A stretch of DNA of 64,000 nt from Clostridium cadaveris (GTDB taxonomy: Bacteria > Bacillota > Clostridia > Clostridiales > Clostridiaceae). This document shows positions 1-8,248 of this stretch, piece after piece. Below the pieces are notes generated by a model that was not told the origin of the DNA, did no database searches, and saw only the letters and a program-made list of their open reading frames with translations. Made by a program: the position numbers and the translations under genes. Location: contig NZ_CP076620.1 in assembly GCF_020911725.1 (NCBI RefSeq), positions 3,461,001 to 3,525,000 of the forward strand, written 5' to 3'. Numbering within the stretch: position 1 is the stretch's first letter; every line of letters starts with the position of its first letter.

Positions 1-531
1 ATAAAAATCTTTTAAATTAAAAATTAAAGTGTAATCAAGCATTTTTTGTTTTTTCTCATCACCCATAACCCCTATTACCTTACACCTTTTCTCATTAAAA
101 AAAATATATTCATCTTCTCCTTGCTTTTCAACCTTATCTAATAGTCCTTTACCTATGACAACTAAACTTTCCTTATATTCAGTTGAAAAATCATCTTTAG
201 TAAAAAATCTCCCTCTTATAAGTGATGGGACTACTTTTAAATTTTCATTTAAATATATTCCATTAGCAGAATAAGATTGACCAGGTATTCTTGTGTTAAA
301 TAAATTATATCTACCATTATCCATAATAGAAGTAATGACTTCTTTATAAGAAGTTTCAAAATCATCTATACTAAGTTCAATACAGTTATTTCCAATATAA
401 TATTCATTTTCATATGCTAGCTCTGAAAAATTTTTAACCTTTGATAAGCCTAACGAGAAAAATAGGCTAATAGCCATAAGTATAAGAATTAAAATAAAAT
501 TTTGAGAGATCCACCTTAAAAACTTTCTCAT
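1..531 (-). CDS. ABC transporter permease, MacB/FtsX type (partial)
   Basis: The reading frame enters from the window edge and its 5' end lies here: ATG at 531 preceded by AGAGGAGAAG. The 177 visible codons begin with MRKFLRWISQNF, a membrane segment at about residues 9-29, then an extracytoplasmic region with the pattern of the MacB periplasmic core domain (SLIRGRFFTKDDF, ESLVVIGKGLL, CKVIGVMGD). Such proteins are permeases of ABC exporters or of lipoprotein or peptide-handling ABC systems. The C-terminal FtsX membrane domain must lie outside the window. The family assignment rests on pattern recognition; the substrate is unknown. Confidence 0.7.
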   Translation of the reverse strand, partial: MRKFLRWISQNFILILILMAISLFFSLGLSKVKNFSELAYENEYYIGNNCIELSIDDFETSYKEVITSIMDNGRYNLFNTRIPGQSYSANGIYLNENLKVVPSLIRGRFFTKDDFSTEYKESLVVIGKGLLDKVEKQGEDEYIFFNEKRCKVIGVMGDEKKQKMLDYTLIFNLKDFY

Positions 532-727
532 AATCTTCTCCTCTCATAAGAAATGTATACATTCGAAACTCCATCTAATGTATACAGCTTAATTTTCACT
601 TAATTTTAATATTTTTAAGTTACCTACAATTTACATTATACATTTTAAATATTTCACCTTCTAAATCTTAAAATATTTATCTATATTTTTACTTATTTAG
701 ATTGTGTTTCCTATTTTGTGTTTTAAA

Positions 728-760
728 AAGGACAACTTTACTTAACATAAAGTTGTCCTT
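728..760 (-). terminator. Intrinsic terminator after the lipoprotein gene
   Basis: A perfect 13-bp stem (AAGGACAACTTTA with TAAAGTTGTCCTT) and a 7-nt loop lies 24 nt beyond the stop codon at 784. On the minus strand it is followed by TTTTTAAAA. Confidence 0.8.
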
Positions 761-783
761 AATTTTTATAAACTATATGATAT

Positions 784-1374
784 TTATTCTATTTCATTCT
801 TAGAAAACTTAACAGTCAATGCAATTACTGCATCATGACCTTTTAGTCTTTCTGGCTCATAAAAACTTTCTCCCGAGAAGCTCATAACCTTAGTTGACTT
901 TGTTATAACTTGAATTGCTAAAGGAATTTCTTTTTCATGTTCAATGTCTGCTTTATCATTCCACCAAATACTTCTGATTTTCTTATCGGCATCAAGGTAT
1001 AAATCTGAATTTGATTTAAACATGCTTATTCCATTCTTTTCTTCAAGACTTACCTGTAATCTTTCACTTTCATCTTTCAATATACCAATAGTACCTTTAA
1101 AAGAATCTAAATTTGCCCCAATACCTCCATTGTTTTCCCATTTAAGATTTTCATCTAAAAAATAAAGATTAACATAAATAGCTTTTGCACCTTTGTCTAC
1201 GTTGTAATCATATATTTTACTTTTATCATCAAGTCCCATGAGTTTTAAGACATTAGTTTCTTCTTTTGTTAAGGTTCTTTGTTTTATTTGTCCTACACAA
1301 TTAAGATTTATTTTACAAGATGAGAATATAAAGATACAAAGAAAAATAAAGACTATGTTGATAAATTTTTTCAT
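784..1374 (-). CDS. Predicted lipoprotein of unknown function
   Basis: A 196-residue protein. The start at 1374 (MKKFINIVF) is chosen over an upstream ATG at 1401 because AGAGGAG lies directly before it and it places a lipoprotein signal at the very N-terminus: Lys-Lys, a hydrophobic stretch, then the lipobox-like FSSC. Cys20 would be lipidated and the protein anchored to the outer face of the membrane. The rest has no family that I recognise; it is rich in Lys and Asp, with WENNGGIGANL and SIWWNDKAD in the middle. It stands alone between the ABC permease gene and a LysR gene, with its own terminator. Confidence 0.7.
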   Translation of the reverse strand: MKKFINIVFIFLCIFIFSSCKINLNCVGQIKQRTLTKEETNVLKLMGLDDKSKIYDYNVDKGAKAIYVNLYFLDENLKWENNGGIGANLDSFKGTIGILKDESERLQVSLEEKNGISMFKSNSDLYLDADKKIRSIWWNDKADIEHEKEIPLAIQVITKSTKVMSFSGESFYEPERLKGHDAVIALTVKFSKNEIE

Positions 1375-1456
1375 TATAAAATCTCCTCTAACAAAAATCA
1401 TTTACTCCTTATATTCATTATATTAATTACATATATATCCATCAACATATTCCATT

Positions 1457-2350
1457 TTAATTTTCTAATCTTTCATCAAAAATTTCTAAGAACTTTGTGG
1501 ATGCAGGGGATAACGGAACACTCTTTAAAAAACATATCCCTATGCTCCTTTTAGGAATAGAAGCCTTTAACGGAACCTCATAAATTATATTTTTTTCCAG
1601 ATATTCTTTTGAAAATTCTCTTATAACACAAGCTATTCCTAAGTTTATCTTCGTAAACTCCAATAGAAGATCATATGATCCTAGCTCTATTTCAGGATTT
1701 ATAGAAATTCCATTAGATAAAAGATACTTTTCTATGTACTGTCGTGAGAGAGATTTGGATTCTAAAAGTATAAGTGGGAACTTTGATAGTTCTTTAAAAC
1801 TTATTGGCTTTTGAAATTTATTTTTATATTTTTCGCCACATACAAATATATCTTGTATTTCCATACACTGTTTTGTCTCTAGAGCTGAATCAGTTATAGG
1901 CAAATTACATATAGCAATATCTATTTCTCCACTTTTTACTATAGAACAAAGTTCCAATGTAGTTGCATTGATTATTTTAAATTTTATGTTTGGATATCTC
2001 TTATGAAATTCTTCTAAATAAGGCATTAGAAAATATTTTGATATAGTATCACCTACACCTATCTTTAAATCTCCAATTAAAAGGTTTCTTGCTTCAAGAA
2101 GTTTTTCCTCTCCAGTATTTATTAAATTAATAGCTGAATTAGCATATTCATATATGAGTTTTCCTTCATTAGTCAAAATAACTCCCTTTGAAGTTCTAGT
2201 GAAAAGTCTTATTTCAAGTTCATCTTCAAGCTGCATTATAGATTGACTTACTGCAGGCTGTGTCATATATAATTCCTTTGCTGCTTTTGAAAAGCTTTTA
2301 TGTTTTCCAACCATACAAAACACTTTGTACAAATCTAATTTACTAGCCAT
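1457..2350 (-). CDS. LysR-family transcriptional regulator
   Basis: A 297-residue protein with an N-terminal winged helix-turn-helix (SFSKAAKELYMTQPAVSQSI at about residues 19-38) and a two-lobed LysR substrate-binding domain. Length and organisation are standard. It starts at ATG 2350 after AAGGAGTGCTT. It is divergent from the CofE-like ligase gene at 2469 across 118 bp. LysR proteins usually control the divergent neighbour, so the ligase gene is the likely target (inference). The spacer holds a possible rightward promoter TTTACT-N18-TATATT. The effector is unknown. Confidence 0.9.
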   Translation of the reverse strand: MASKLDLYKVFCMVGKHKSFSKAAKELYMTQPAVSQSIMQLEDELEIRLFTRTSKGVILTNEGKLIYEYANSAINLINTGEEKLLEARNLLIGDLKIGVGDTISKYFLMPYLEEFHKRYPNIKFKIINATTLELCSIVKSGEIDIAICNLPITDSALETKQCMEIQDIFVCGEKYKNKFQKPISFKELSKFPLILLESKSLSRQYIEKYLLSNGISINPEIELGSYDLLLEFTKINLGIACVIREFSKEYLEKNIIYEVPLKASIPKRSIGICFLKSVPLSPASTKFLEIFDERLEN

Positions 2351-2468
2351 ATAAGCACTCCTTATATCTATTATTATATCTATTTATTTTACTTATAACA
2401 CTAAAATGAGGTATATTACAAGAGTGAGATAAAAATATTTTAATTTTCATTCAAAAGGAGAGATAACA

Positions 2469-3659
2469 TTGGAAAGAGTAGTTGGAACTGTTGTTAGAGG
2501 ACTTCGTTGCCCAATCATAAATGAAGGAGATGACATAGCTCAAATCGTTTTTGACAGCGTAATGAAAGCTTCAGAAGTTGAAGGTTTTTCAATAAACGAT
2601 AAGGATGTAGTTACTGTAACTGAATCTGTAGTTGCTCGTGCTCAAGGAAACTATGCAACTATCGATAATATAGCTAAAGATGTCAATGCAAAATTCGGTG
2701 ATGATACTGTAGGAGTTATATTCCCAATACTAAGCCGTAACAGATTTGCTATCTGTCTTCGTGGAATTGCAAAGGGCGTTAAGAAAGTAGTTTTAATGCT
2801 TAGCTATCCGTCTGACGAAGTTGGTAATCACTTAGTAGATATAGATTTACTTGATGAAAAAGGAGTAAATCCTTGGACAGATGTTCTAACAGAAAAACAA
2901 TTCCGTGATTTATTCGGATACAATAAACATACTTTTACTGGTGTTGATTATATAGACTACTACAAATCTCTAATTGAAAGCTATGGAGTAGAGTGTGAGG
3001 TTATATTCTCAAACAATCCTAAGACTATATTAGAGTATACTAAGAGTGTTCTTACTTGTGATATCCATACAAGATTTAGAAGTAAGAGAATACTAAAGGC
3101 AAATGGCGGAGAAAAAGTGTATAGCCTTGATGAAATATTAACTGAATCTATTGATGGAAGTGGATTTAATGAATCTTATGGTTTACTAGGTTCAAATAAG
3201 GCAACTGAAGAAAGCGTTAAGCTTTTCCCACGTCAGTGTCAGCCAGTTGTAGATAAGATACAAGCTATGTTAAAAGAAAAGACAGGTAAAACTGTTGAAG
3301 TTATGATATATGGAGATGGAGCCTTCAAAGATCCAGTGGGTAAGATTTGGGAACTTGCTGACCCAGTTGTTTCACCAGCTTACACTGAAGGACTTGATGG
3401 AACTCCAAATGAAGTTAAATTAAAGTATCTTGCTGATAATGAATTTGCAAATCTTAGAGGTGAAGAATTAAAGACTGCAATTTCTGAGTATATCAAGCAT
3501 AAGGATGCTGACCTTGTAGGATCTATGGCAGCTCAAGGAACAACACCAAGAAGACTTACTGATCTTATAGGTTCTTTATCAGACCTTACATCTGGAAGTG
3601 GGGATAAGGGAACACCAATAATATTCATACAAGGATATTTTGATAATTATACAAAATAG
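2469..3659 (+). CDS. CofE-like (coenzyme F420-0:L-glutamate ligase family) protein
   Basis: A 396-residue protein using a TTG start at 2469 after AAAGGAGAGATAACA. The N-terminal part (VVGTVVRGLRCPIINEGDD, DVVTVTESVVARAQG, GVIFPILSRNRFAICLRGIA) resembles the F420_ligase family, which adds gamma-linked glutamate to a phosphate-containing cofactor. It is much longer than archaeal CofE (about 250 residues). Clostridia are not known to make F420, so the true acceptor is probably another molecule; that is inference. It is monocistronic, divergent from a LysR gene, and closed by a bidirectional terminator. Family call fair, substrate unknown. Confidence 0.65.
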   Translation: MERVVGTVVRGLRCPIINEGDDIAQIVFDSVMKASEVEGFSINDKDVVTVTESVVARAQGNYATIDNIAKDVNAKFGDDTVGVIFPILSRNRFAICLRGIAKGVKKVVLMLSYPSDEVGNHLVDIDLLDEKGVNPWTDVLTEKQFRDLFGYNKHTFTGVDYIDYYKSLIESYGVECEVIFSNNPKTILEYTKSVLTCDIHTRFRSKRILKANGGEKVYSLDEILTESIDGSGFNESYGLLGSNKATEESVKLFPRQCQPVVDKIQAMLKEKTGKTVEVMIYGDGAFKDPVGKIWELADPVVSPAYTEGLDGTPNEVKLKYLADNEFANLRGEELKTAISEYIKHKDADLVGSMAAQGTTPRRLTDLIGSLSDLTSGSGDKGTPIIFIQGYFDNYTK

Positions 3660-3682
3660 AAAAACCTCAAATCTCAACAAAA

Positions 3683-3718
3683 ATAACCATCCTCAGTAAT
3701 GAGGGTGGTTATTTTTTT
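3683..3718. terminator. Bidirectional intrinsic terminator
   Basis: A 13-bp stem with one G-U pair (ATAACCATCCTCA with TGAGGGTGGTTAT), loop GTAA, followed by TTTTTTT on plus and TTTTTGTT on minus. It sits between the convergent ends of the CofE-like gene and the amidase gene. Confidence 0.85.
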
Positions 3719-3724
3719 ATATTT

Positions 3725-4855
3725 CTAGTTTGGAAAGTGCACTCTTACTAGCCAAAACTTTATGTCTTTGTCACTCCATCCTAAATCCCATGGTACATCA
3801 TTTCTATCAGTATTATGACAAGTAACTAAGGCATATCCTCTAGAGTCAGCATTAGTTACCATTGAAATATGCTCTACGTCACCTTTTTTCTCATAGGCTA
3901 CAAAGTCACCAGGTAAAAGTTTATATGATGCTTTATATACCTTCTCATAATTTCCATAAGCTAGAACTGAAGCTCTGCCGCTATAGACCCAATAGTTTTT
4001 AAACTTATCTGCATTTACCCAAGATGCTGTAGCATCTCCTTTATTATAATTCCATGCACCGCCTTTTCTAAACTTTCCTCCTTCGTGAAGGCATTGAGAG
4101 GCAAAGTTCGCACAATCCCCACCTTCTGGATTAAAGTTTCTATAAGCTTTGTTATACTTAAAACCATACTGTTCTTCTTCTGCTGCCCCACAATATTTGT
4201 CAGCGTATTCTTTAACTCGCTTTCTCTTGTCATTTAAATTAGAAAAATCCCGTGAATCTTGGGATAGTATGAATTGTTTAACATCATCCACCTTTAATTT
4301 TTCTAAATTTAAAGAATCTGCAAATGGGTCTGTATACCATTCTTTTGAAATTAATAGCTTATCATTCTTGTTTACTAAAGTCTGAACATGATATGTACCT
4401 ATTCTGGCTTTATTAACCTCTTCAGGTCTATCCTCATATATGTATCTATACTCAGTAGAACAAGTAAAGTTTACTTTAAAGCCTCCGCTATCAGTTTCAC
4501 TTATCCTAGTTATAAATACCATAGGTATTATCTCTGTAAATTTCACACCTTGTTTTTGTTCCCAATTATGTAGATAAATCATCTTTTTTTCTTCGCTCTC
4601 GTAAGACCATTGCCCAAATTTAGTGCTTACATCATAAACAGCCTTTATATTTTCTGGCTCATTTGTCACTATAGCTTTATTTCTTTCTGATATTACCCTT
4701 TCTATAAAACTTCGTATTTCAGCTTTGACTTCTTCATCTACCTTCTCAGCTCCATAGGCCTTTACAGTAGAAAAATTCATGGACATAAACATTAATAATA
4801 TTATAATTACATATTTGCATAAGATTAATTTTTTAATGCCATCCTTAGATCTCAT
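3725..4855 (-). CDS. Secreted amidase-domain protein (Amidase_6 type)
   Basis: A 376-residue protein with an N-terminal signal sequence or anchor (about residues 10-36, ending VKAYGA). The C-terminal half (about 225-376) matches the putative amidase domain: GGDCANFASQCLHEGG puts the nucleophile at Cys248 and GDVEHISMV a His at about 329. Members are cysteine hydrolases in cell-wall or spore-wall enzymes. The N-terminal region (about 40-190) is a separate, possibly NTF2-like module. It starts at ATG 4855 after AGGAGGACATTT. It lies 31 bp downstream of the M15 peptidase gene, evidently one operon of two wall-directed hydrolases. Confidence 0.8.
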   Translation of the reverse strand: MRSKDGIKKLILCKYVIIILLMFMSMNFSTVKAYGAEKVDEEVKAEIRSFIERVISERNKAIVTNEPENIKAVYDVSTKFGQWSYESEEKKMIYLHNWEQKQGVKFTEIIPMVFITRISETDSGGFKVNFTCSTEYRYIYEDRPEEVNKARIGTYHVQTLVNKNDKLLISKEWYTDPFADSLNLEKLKVDDVKQFILSQDSRDFSNLNDKRKRVKEYADKYCGAAEEEQYGFKYNKAYRNFNPEGGDCANFASQCLHEGGKFRKGGAWNYNKGDATASWVNADKFKNYWVYSGRASVLAYGNYEKVYKASYKLLPGDFVAYEKKGDVEHISMVTNADSRGYALVTCHNTDRNDVPWDLGWSDKDIKFWLVRVHFPN

Positions 4856-4886
4856 AAATGTCCTCCTGATTTTACTATTGCTTATA

Positions 4887-5810
4887 TTAATCTAGTGCCT
4901 CGTTAATTTTCTTTATATACGACTCCACTTCCTCATTCATTGGCACGTCTCCAAACCACTTATCCTTGGTAAATGAACCATTTTGAAAATATTTAGCTTT
5001 AATAATTATCTCAGGCCTATATTCAAAATGAAGGATATCAAAGTGTCCCCACTTTCCTCCCCAAACAAAATTGTATTTTTCAAATGTCTCAACAAGTTCC
5101 TTTGGATAGTATTTCATACGCTTTTCTCCTGCTTCTCTAGTTGCCCATTTCCAATAGTCACTAGGACTACTGTTTATATCGAGAGCTATTCCATAAGCGT
5201 GGGGACTAAGCTGTCCTGTACCTGATATTACTCTATAATTAAAGCTCCCATTTATTGGATTAATTAATCCGGCAACTTTTCCATTTCCAGAAGCTATACC
5301 TCTAAGCTCTTCCATAGCTTTTCCAAGCGCTTCAGCTGCACCATTATTCTTATTAAACAAATATTTATTGTAAGGAGCACTGACTCCCACAAGATGTTTT
5401 GAAACTTGACTTTGACTAGCACCATAAACTTCATTTAATAAGGCATAGCATCTAAATCTTCCTGGGTCTTTATTTACCTCCATCAGATGATCTATCATAT
5501 TAAGTGGATAAGGCTCTTCCAGTATATCTTGAATATCCGCATTATTCATCTTTCCATCAAAATTCTTCTTCTTTCCATCATCGTAAAGTATCTTCTTTCC
5601 TGATTTAGTTATTATAAATACTTTTCCATCACTGCTCTTTTCAATATCATTAATATATTCTGGATATGCCATCATCATAGTCAATATATCTTGTTTTGTT
5701 GTAATAGAATACGCTTCATCATCCTTGGCTTCTTCAGCCATTGCAGGACATACTATAAATAATGTTATCATGTATATAAATAAAATTATCCCTCTAAATA
5801 ACTTTTTCAT
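4887..5810 (-). CDS. Secreted M15-family D-Ala-D-Ala or L-Ala-D-Glu peptidase
   Basis: A 307-residue protein with a signal peptide (residues 1-25, CPAMA). The catalytic region is at about 175-270: SPHAYGIALDIN gives zinc ligands His204 and Asp211, and WGGKWGHFDILHFEYRPE contains the third ligand His261. This is the M15 pattern of VanY and endolysin-like peptidases that cut peptidoglycan peptides. Residues 30-170 form an N-terminal module that I do not recognise. It is first gene of an operon with the amidase-domain gene downstream, suggesting combined cutting of stem peptides and amide bonds (inference). Confidence 0.85.
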   Translation of the reverse strand: MKKLFRGIILFIYMITLFIVCPAMAEEAKDDEAYSITTKQDILTMMMAYPEYINDIEKSSDGKVFIITKSGKKILYDDGKKKNFDGKMNNADIQDILEEPYPLNMIDHLMEVNKDPGRFRCYALLNEVYGASQSQVSKHLVGVSAPYNKYLFNKNNGAAEALGKAMEELRGIASGNGKVAGLINPINGSFNYRVISGTGQLSPHAYGIALDINSSPSDYWKWATREAGEKRMKYYPKELVETFEKYNFVWGGKWGHFDILHFEYRPEIIIKAKYFQNGSFTKDKWFGDVPMNEEVESYIKKINEALD

Positions 5811-5848
5811 AGGTTCTCCCTCCTCTTAAGTAATAGAAAAATAATAAA

Positions 5849-5880
5849 AAATAGCCTAAAGATACTCTTTAGACTATTTT
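5849..5880 (-). terminator. Intrinsic terminator after the methyltransferase gene
   Basis: The stem AAAATAGTCTAAAGA with TCTTTAGGCTATTTT (one mismatch) is followed on the minus strand by a T-rich run. It lies 67 nt beyond the stop at 5948. Confidence 0.65.
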
Positions 5881-5947
5881 GAGTTAATATTAACTTATTT
5901 ATTACTGGTAAATTTAGTTTTAAATACTTTTAGCTTTTCATATCTCT

Positions 5948-6496
5948 CTAATTGCACTTTAAAACATATGCTGGAGGGAAATTTATCATTACTCTCTTAG
6001 TGCTGATACTTTGAAAATATGTTCTCATAAACTCTTTTTTTACAAGGGAATATTGGAAAGTGATGAATTTTCCATCTGGCTTTAATATGTTCTTAGTATT
6101 GTCTAATATCATGTGACTTATCATCTTTGGAAGAGATGCAAAAGGTAATCCTGATACAACATAATCTACCTTGTTTATCTCATATATCTCTAAATACATT
6201 TTTATATTTTCTGCACCATCATTTATTATTTTAATATTTTTCTTGTGACCATATTTCACATCTAGATCGTCGCAAAAAGCTTTATTCTTTTCTAGAACTA
6301 AAAATAATGTATCTTCACATTTTCTTGCTATGATTTTTTCTGTAAATACTCCTGTTCCTGGTCCATATTCTACTATACATCTACAATTTCTAAAGTCTAC
6401 ATCTTCTATCATTTTTTCAGCTAACCGCTTTCCACTTGGTGCTACAGCTCCAACTATTCTAGGATTTTTTATAAATTCTTTTATAAAGCCGAACAT
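5948..6496 (-). CDS. Class I SAM-dependent methyltransferase (phospholipid N-methyltransferase-like)
   Basis: A 182-residue protein. The N-terminus FIKNPRIVGAVAPSGKRLAE and the SAM-binding glycine loop CIVEYGPGTGVFTEKII (about residues 39-55) match the COG3963-type phospholipid N-methyltransferase and KsgA-like group. SGLPFASLPK replaces the usual NPPY-like catalytic motif. The acceptor could be a phospholipid headgroup, but this group is poorly characterised in Firmicutes. Start ATG 6496 follows AAGGGAGG. It is a single gene with its own terminator. Confidence 0.7.
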   Translation of the reverse strand: MFGFIKEFIKNPRIVGAVAPSGKRLAEKMIEDVDFRNCRCIVEYGPGTGVFTEKIIARKCEDTLFLVLEKNKAFCDDLDVKYGHKKNIKIINDGAENIKMYLEIYEINKVDYVVSGLPFASLPKMISHMILDNTKNILKPDGKFITFQYSLVKKEFMRTYFQSISTKRVMINFPPAYVLKCN

Positions 6497-6583
6497 ATCT
6501 TACCTCCCTTAAGTTGTTTATTATATAAATATTATCATTAATCGCTTAAGAAATACATTATAAAAATCTTAAGATTTATCAAC

Positions 6584-6624
6584 AAAAAAAGGTTATTTAT
6601 TAAAAAAATAAATAACCTTTTTTT
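6584..6624. terminator. Bidirectional intrinsic terminator
   Basis: A long A/T-flanked stem (AAGGTTATTTATT with AATAAATAACCTT) followed by seven T on both strands. It closes the riboswitch-controlled transporter/amidohydrolase operon just after the stop at 6629. Confidence 0.85.
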
Positions 6625-6628
6625 ATAC

Positions 6629-8248
6629 TTATTTTCTATAAACGCACTTTCCATCCACATAAGTTTCTAGCACTTTTATATCTTTTATTGTTTTCAAATC
6701 ACTATTTAGTAAGTTTCTATCTAAGACCACAAAGTCAGCACATTTTCCACATTCTATTGACCCTTTAATGTTCTCTTCAAACGAACTGTGAGCTGCCATT
6801 GTAGTGTATGACTGAATAGCTTCTTCTACGGAAAGAGCTTCTTCATTTAAGAACGGTCCTTTTGTTCCTTCTAGATTCATTCTTGTAACTGCACATTGTA
6901 TTCCATTAAGAACATTTGGCAGTTCTACTGGACAATCCGAGCCATTTGAAACCTTGGTGCCGTTATTCATAAGGGTTTTGAAGTTATAAGTTGTCTTTGC
7001 TCTTTCTTTCCCTATTCTATCTTCTACTATATTTATATCGTAATCTAAAAAAATAGATTGTACATATGCGTGAAGATCTAATTCTTTAAATTTATTTATA
7101 AGATCCTTTGTGGTTATCTGGCAGTGAACTATACCATGACGATGATCTTCCCTTGGGTTTTTCTTTAGTGCTTTTTCTATAGCCTCTACTATCATAACCA
7201 TGATTTCGTCACCAATAGCATGAACTGCTACCTGCATTCCATTAGCATGAGCATATCCTATCATTTCATCGAATTGTTCTTGGGTATAAACAGATATTCC
7301 TGAAGTGCTCGGATCGTCTTCATAAGGTGAACTAAGATAAGCTGTTCTAGCTCCTAATGAACCATCTCCTAAAAGTTTTAAAGGTCCTATCTTAAAATAA
7401 CTGCTTCCAAACCCAGTATTATATCCTTTTTCAATAAATTCTTTAAGAAGTTCTAAATTCACAAGTTGCGCCTGTTCATAAACCTTAACGTTAAGTCTTC
7501 CTTCACTCTCTAGCTCTTTAAAAGATTCAATTATTACTTCATAATCCATAGTAGGGAATACTATAAAGTCATCTGTCTGAACAGAAGTTACTCCATAAGA
7601 ATTCAAGCTGCTACTAGCTTCTACTATCATATCCTTTATTTCTTCTTTTGAAGGCACAGGTATATTGTCATAAATCATATTTAAAGCATTTTCTCTAAAT
7701 ATCCCTAAAGGCTCTCCATTTTCATCTATGTCAAACTGTCCACCTTCTACTTGAGGAGTATCCTTAGTGATTCCTATAATCTCTAAGGCTTTTGAGTTAA
7801 CTACACATGCATGTCCACATGCACGTATTATACATATTGGATACTCTGTTGTTATCTCATCTAAATCATATCTATTTGGAAATCGGTTTTCATCTGTGAA
7901 ATAATCATGATTCCATCCTCTTCCCCTTATCCATTCATTTTGTCTTAAATTTTTAGATTCTATAAATTCTCTTATGGCATCCTTCATGTCTTTTAAAGAT
8001 GATGTATGCTCCCCAAGCTTAATCATCTGAAGAGAATATCCATATCCAACTAAGTGCATATGAGAATCATTAAATCCTGCAGTAACAAATTTGCCATTTA
8101 AATCCGTAATTGTGCTTTCCTCTTCTTTGAATTCAAGAGCACCTTCATTCTTTCCTACATAAATGAAACGTCCATCTTCCAAAACAAAAGCTTCTTTCAT
8201 ACCATTAGTAACAGTATAAACTTGTCCATTTACGAATATTTCCCTCAT
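6629..8248 (-). CDS. Amidohydrolase family protein (YtcJ-like, Amidohydro_3)
   Basis: A 539-residue metal-dependent hydrolase with the TIM-barrel amidohydrolase pattern: the HxH metal motif in FNDSHMHLVGYG (about residues 58-69), a His in VAVHAIGDE, a His in HGIVHCQ, and the distal Asp in GSDCPVELP. YtcJ-like proteins hydrolyse unidentified amides or cyclic amides in the cytoplasm. Its ATG (8248) follows the TAG stop of the AGCS transporter gene with zero spacing; its AAGGGAGG lies inside that gene. The tight coupling and shared lysine riboswitch suggest that it acts on a lysine-related compound brought in by the transporter (inference). Confidence 0.85.
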   Translation of the reverse strand: MREIFVNGQVYTVTNGMKEAFVLEDGRFIYVGKNEGALEFKEEESTITDLNGKFVTAGFNDSHMHLVGYGYSLQMIKLGEHTSSLKDMKDAIREFIESKNLRQNEWIRGRGWNHDYFTDENRFPNRYDLDEITTEYPICIIRACGHACVVNSKALEIIGITKDTPQVEGGQFDIDENGEPLGIFRENALNMIYDNIPVPSKEEIKDMIVEASSSLNSYGVTSVQTDDFIVFPTMDYEVIIESFKELESEGRLNVKVYEQAQLVNLELLKEFIEKGYNTGFGSSYFKIGPLKLLGDGSLGARTAYLSSPYEDDPSTSGISVYTQEQFDEMIGYAHANGMQVAVHAIGDEIMVMIVEAIEKALKKNPREDHRHGIVHCQITTKDLINKFKELDLHAYVQSIFLDYDINIVEDRIGKERAKTTYNFKTLMNNGTKVSNGSDCPVELPNVLNGIQCAVTRMNLEGTKGPFLNEEALSVEEAIQSYTTMAAHSSFEENIKGSIECGKCADFVVLDRNLLNSDLKTIKDIKVLETYVDGKCVYRK

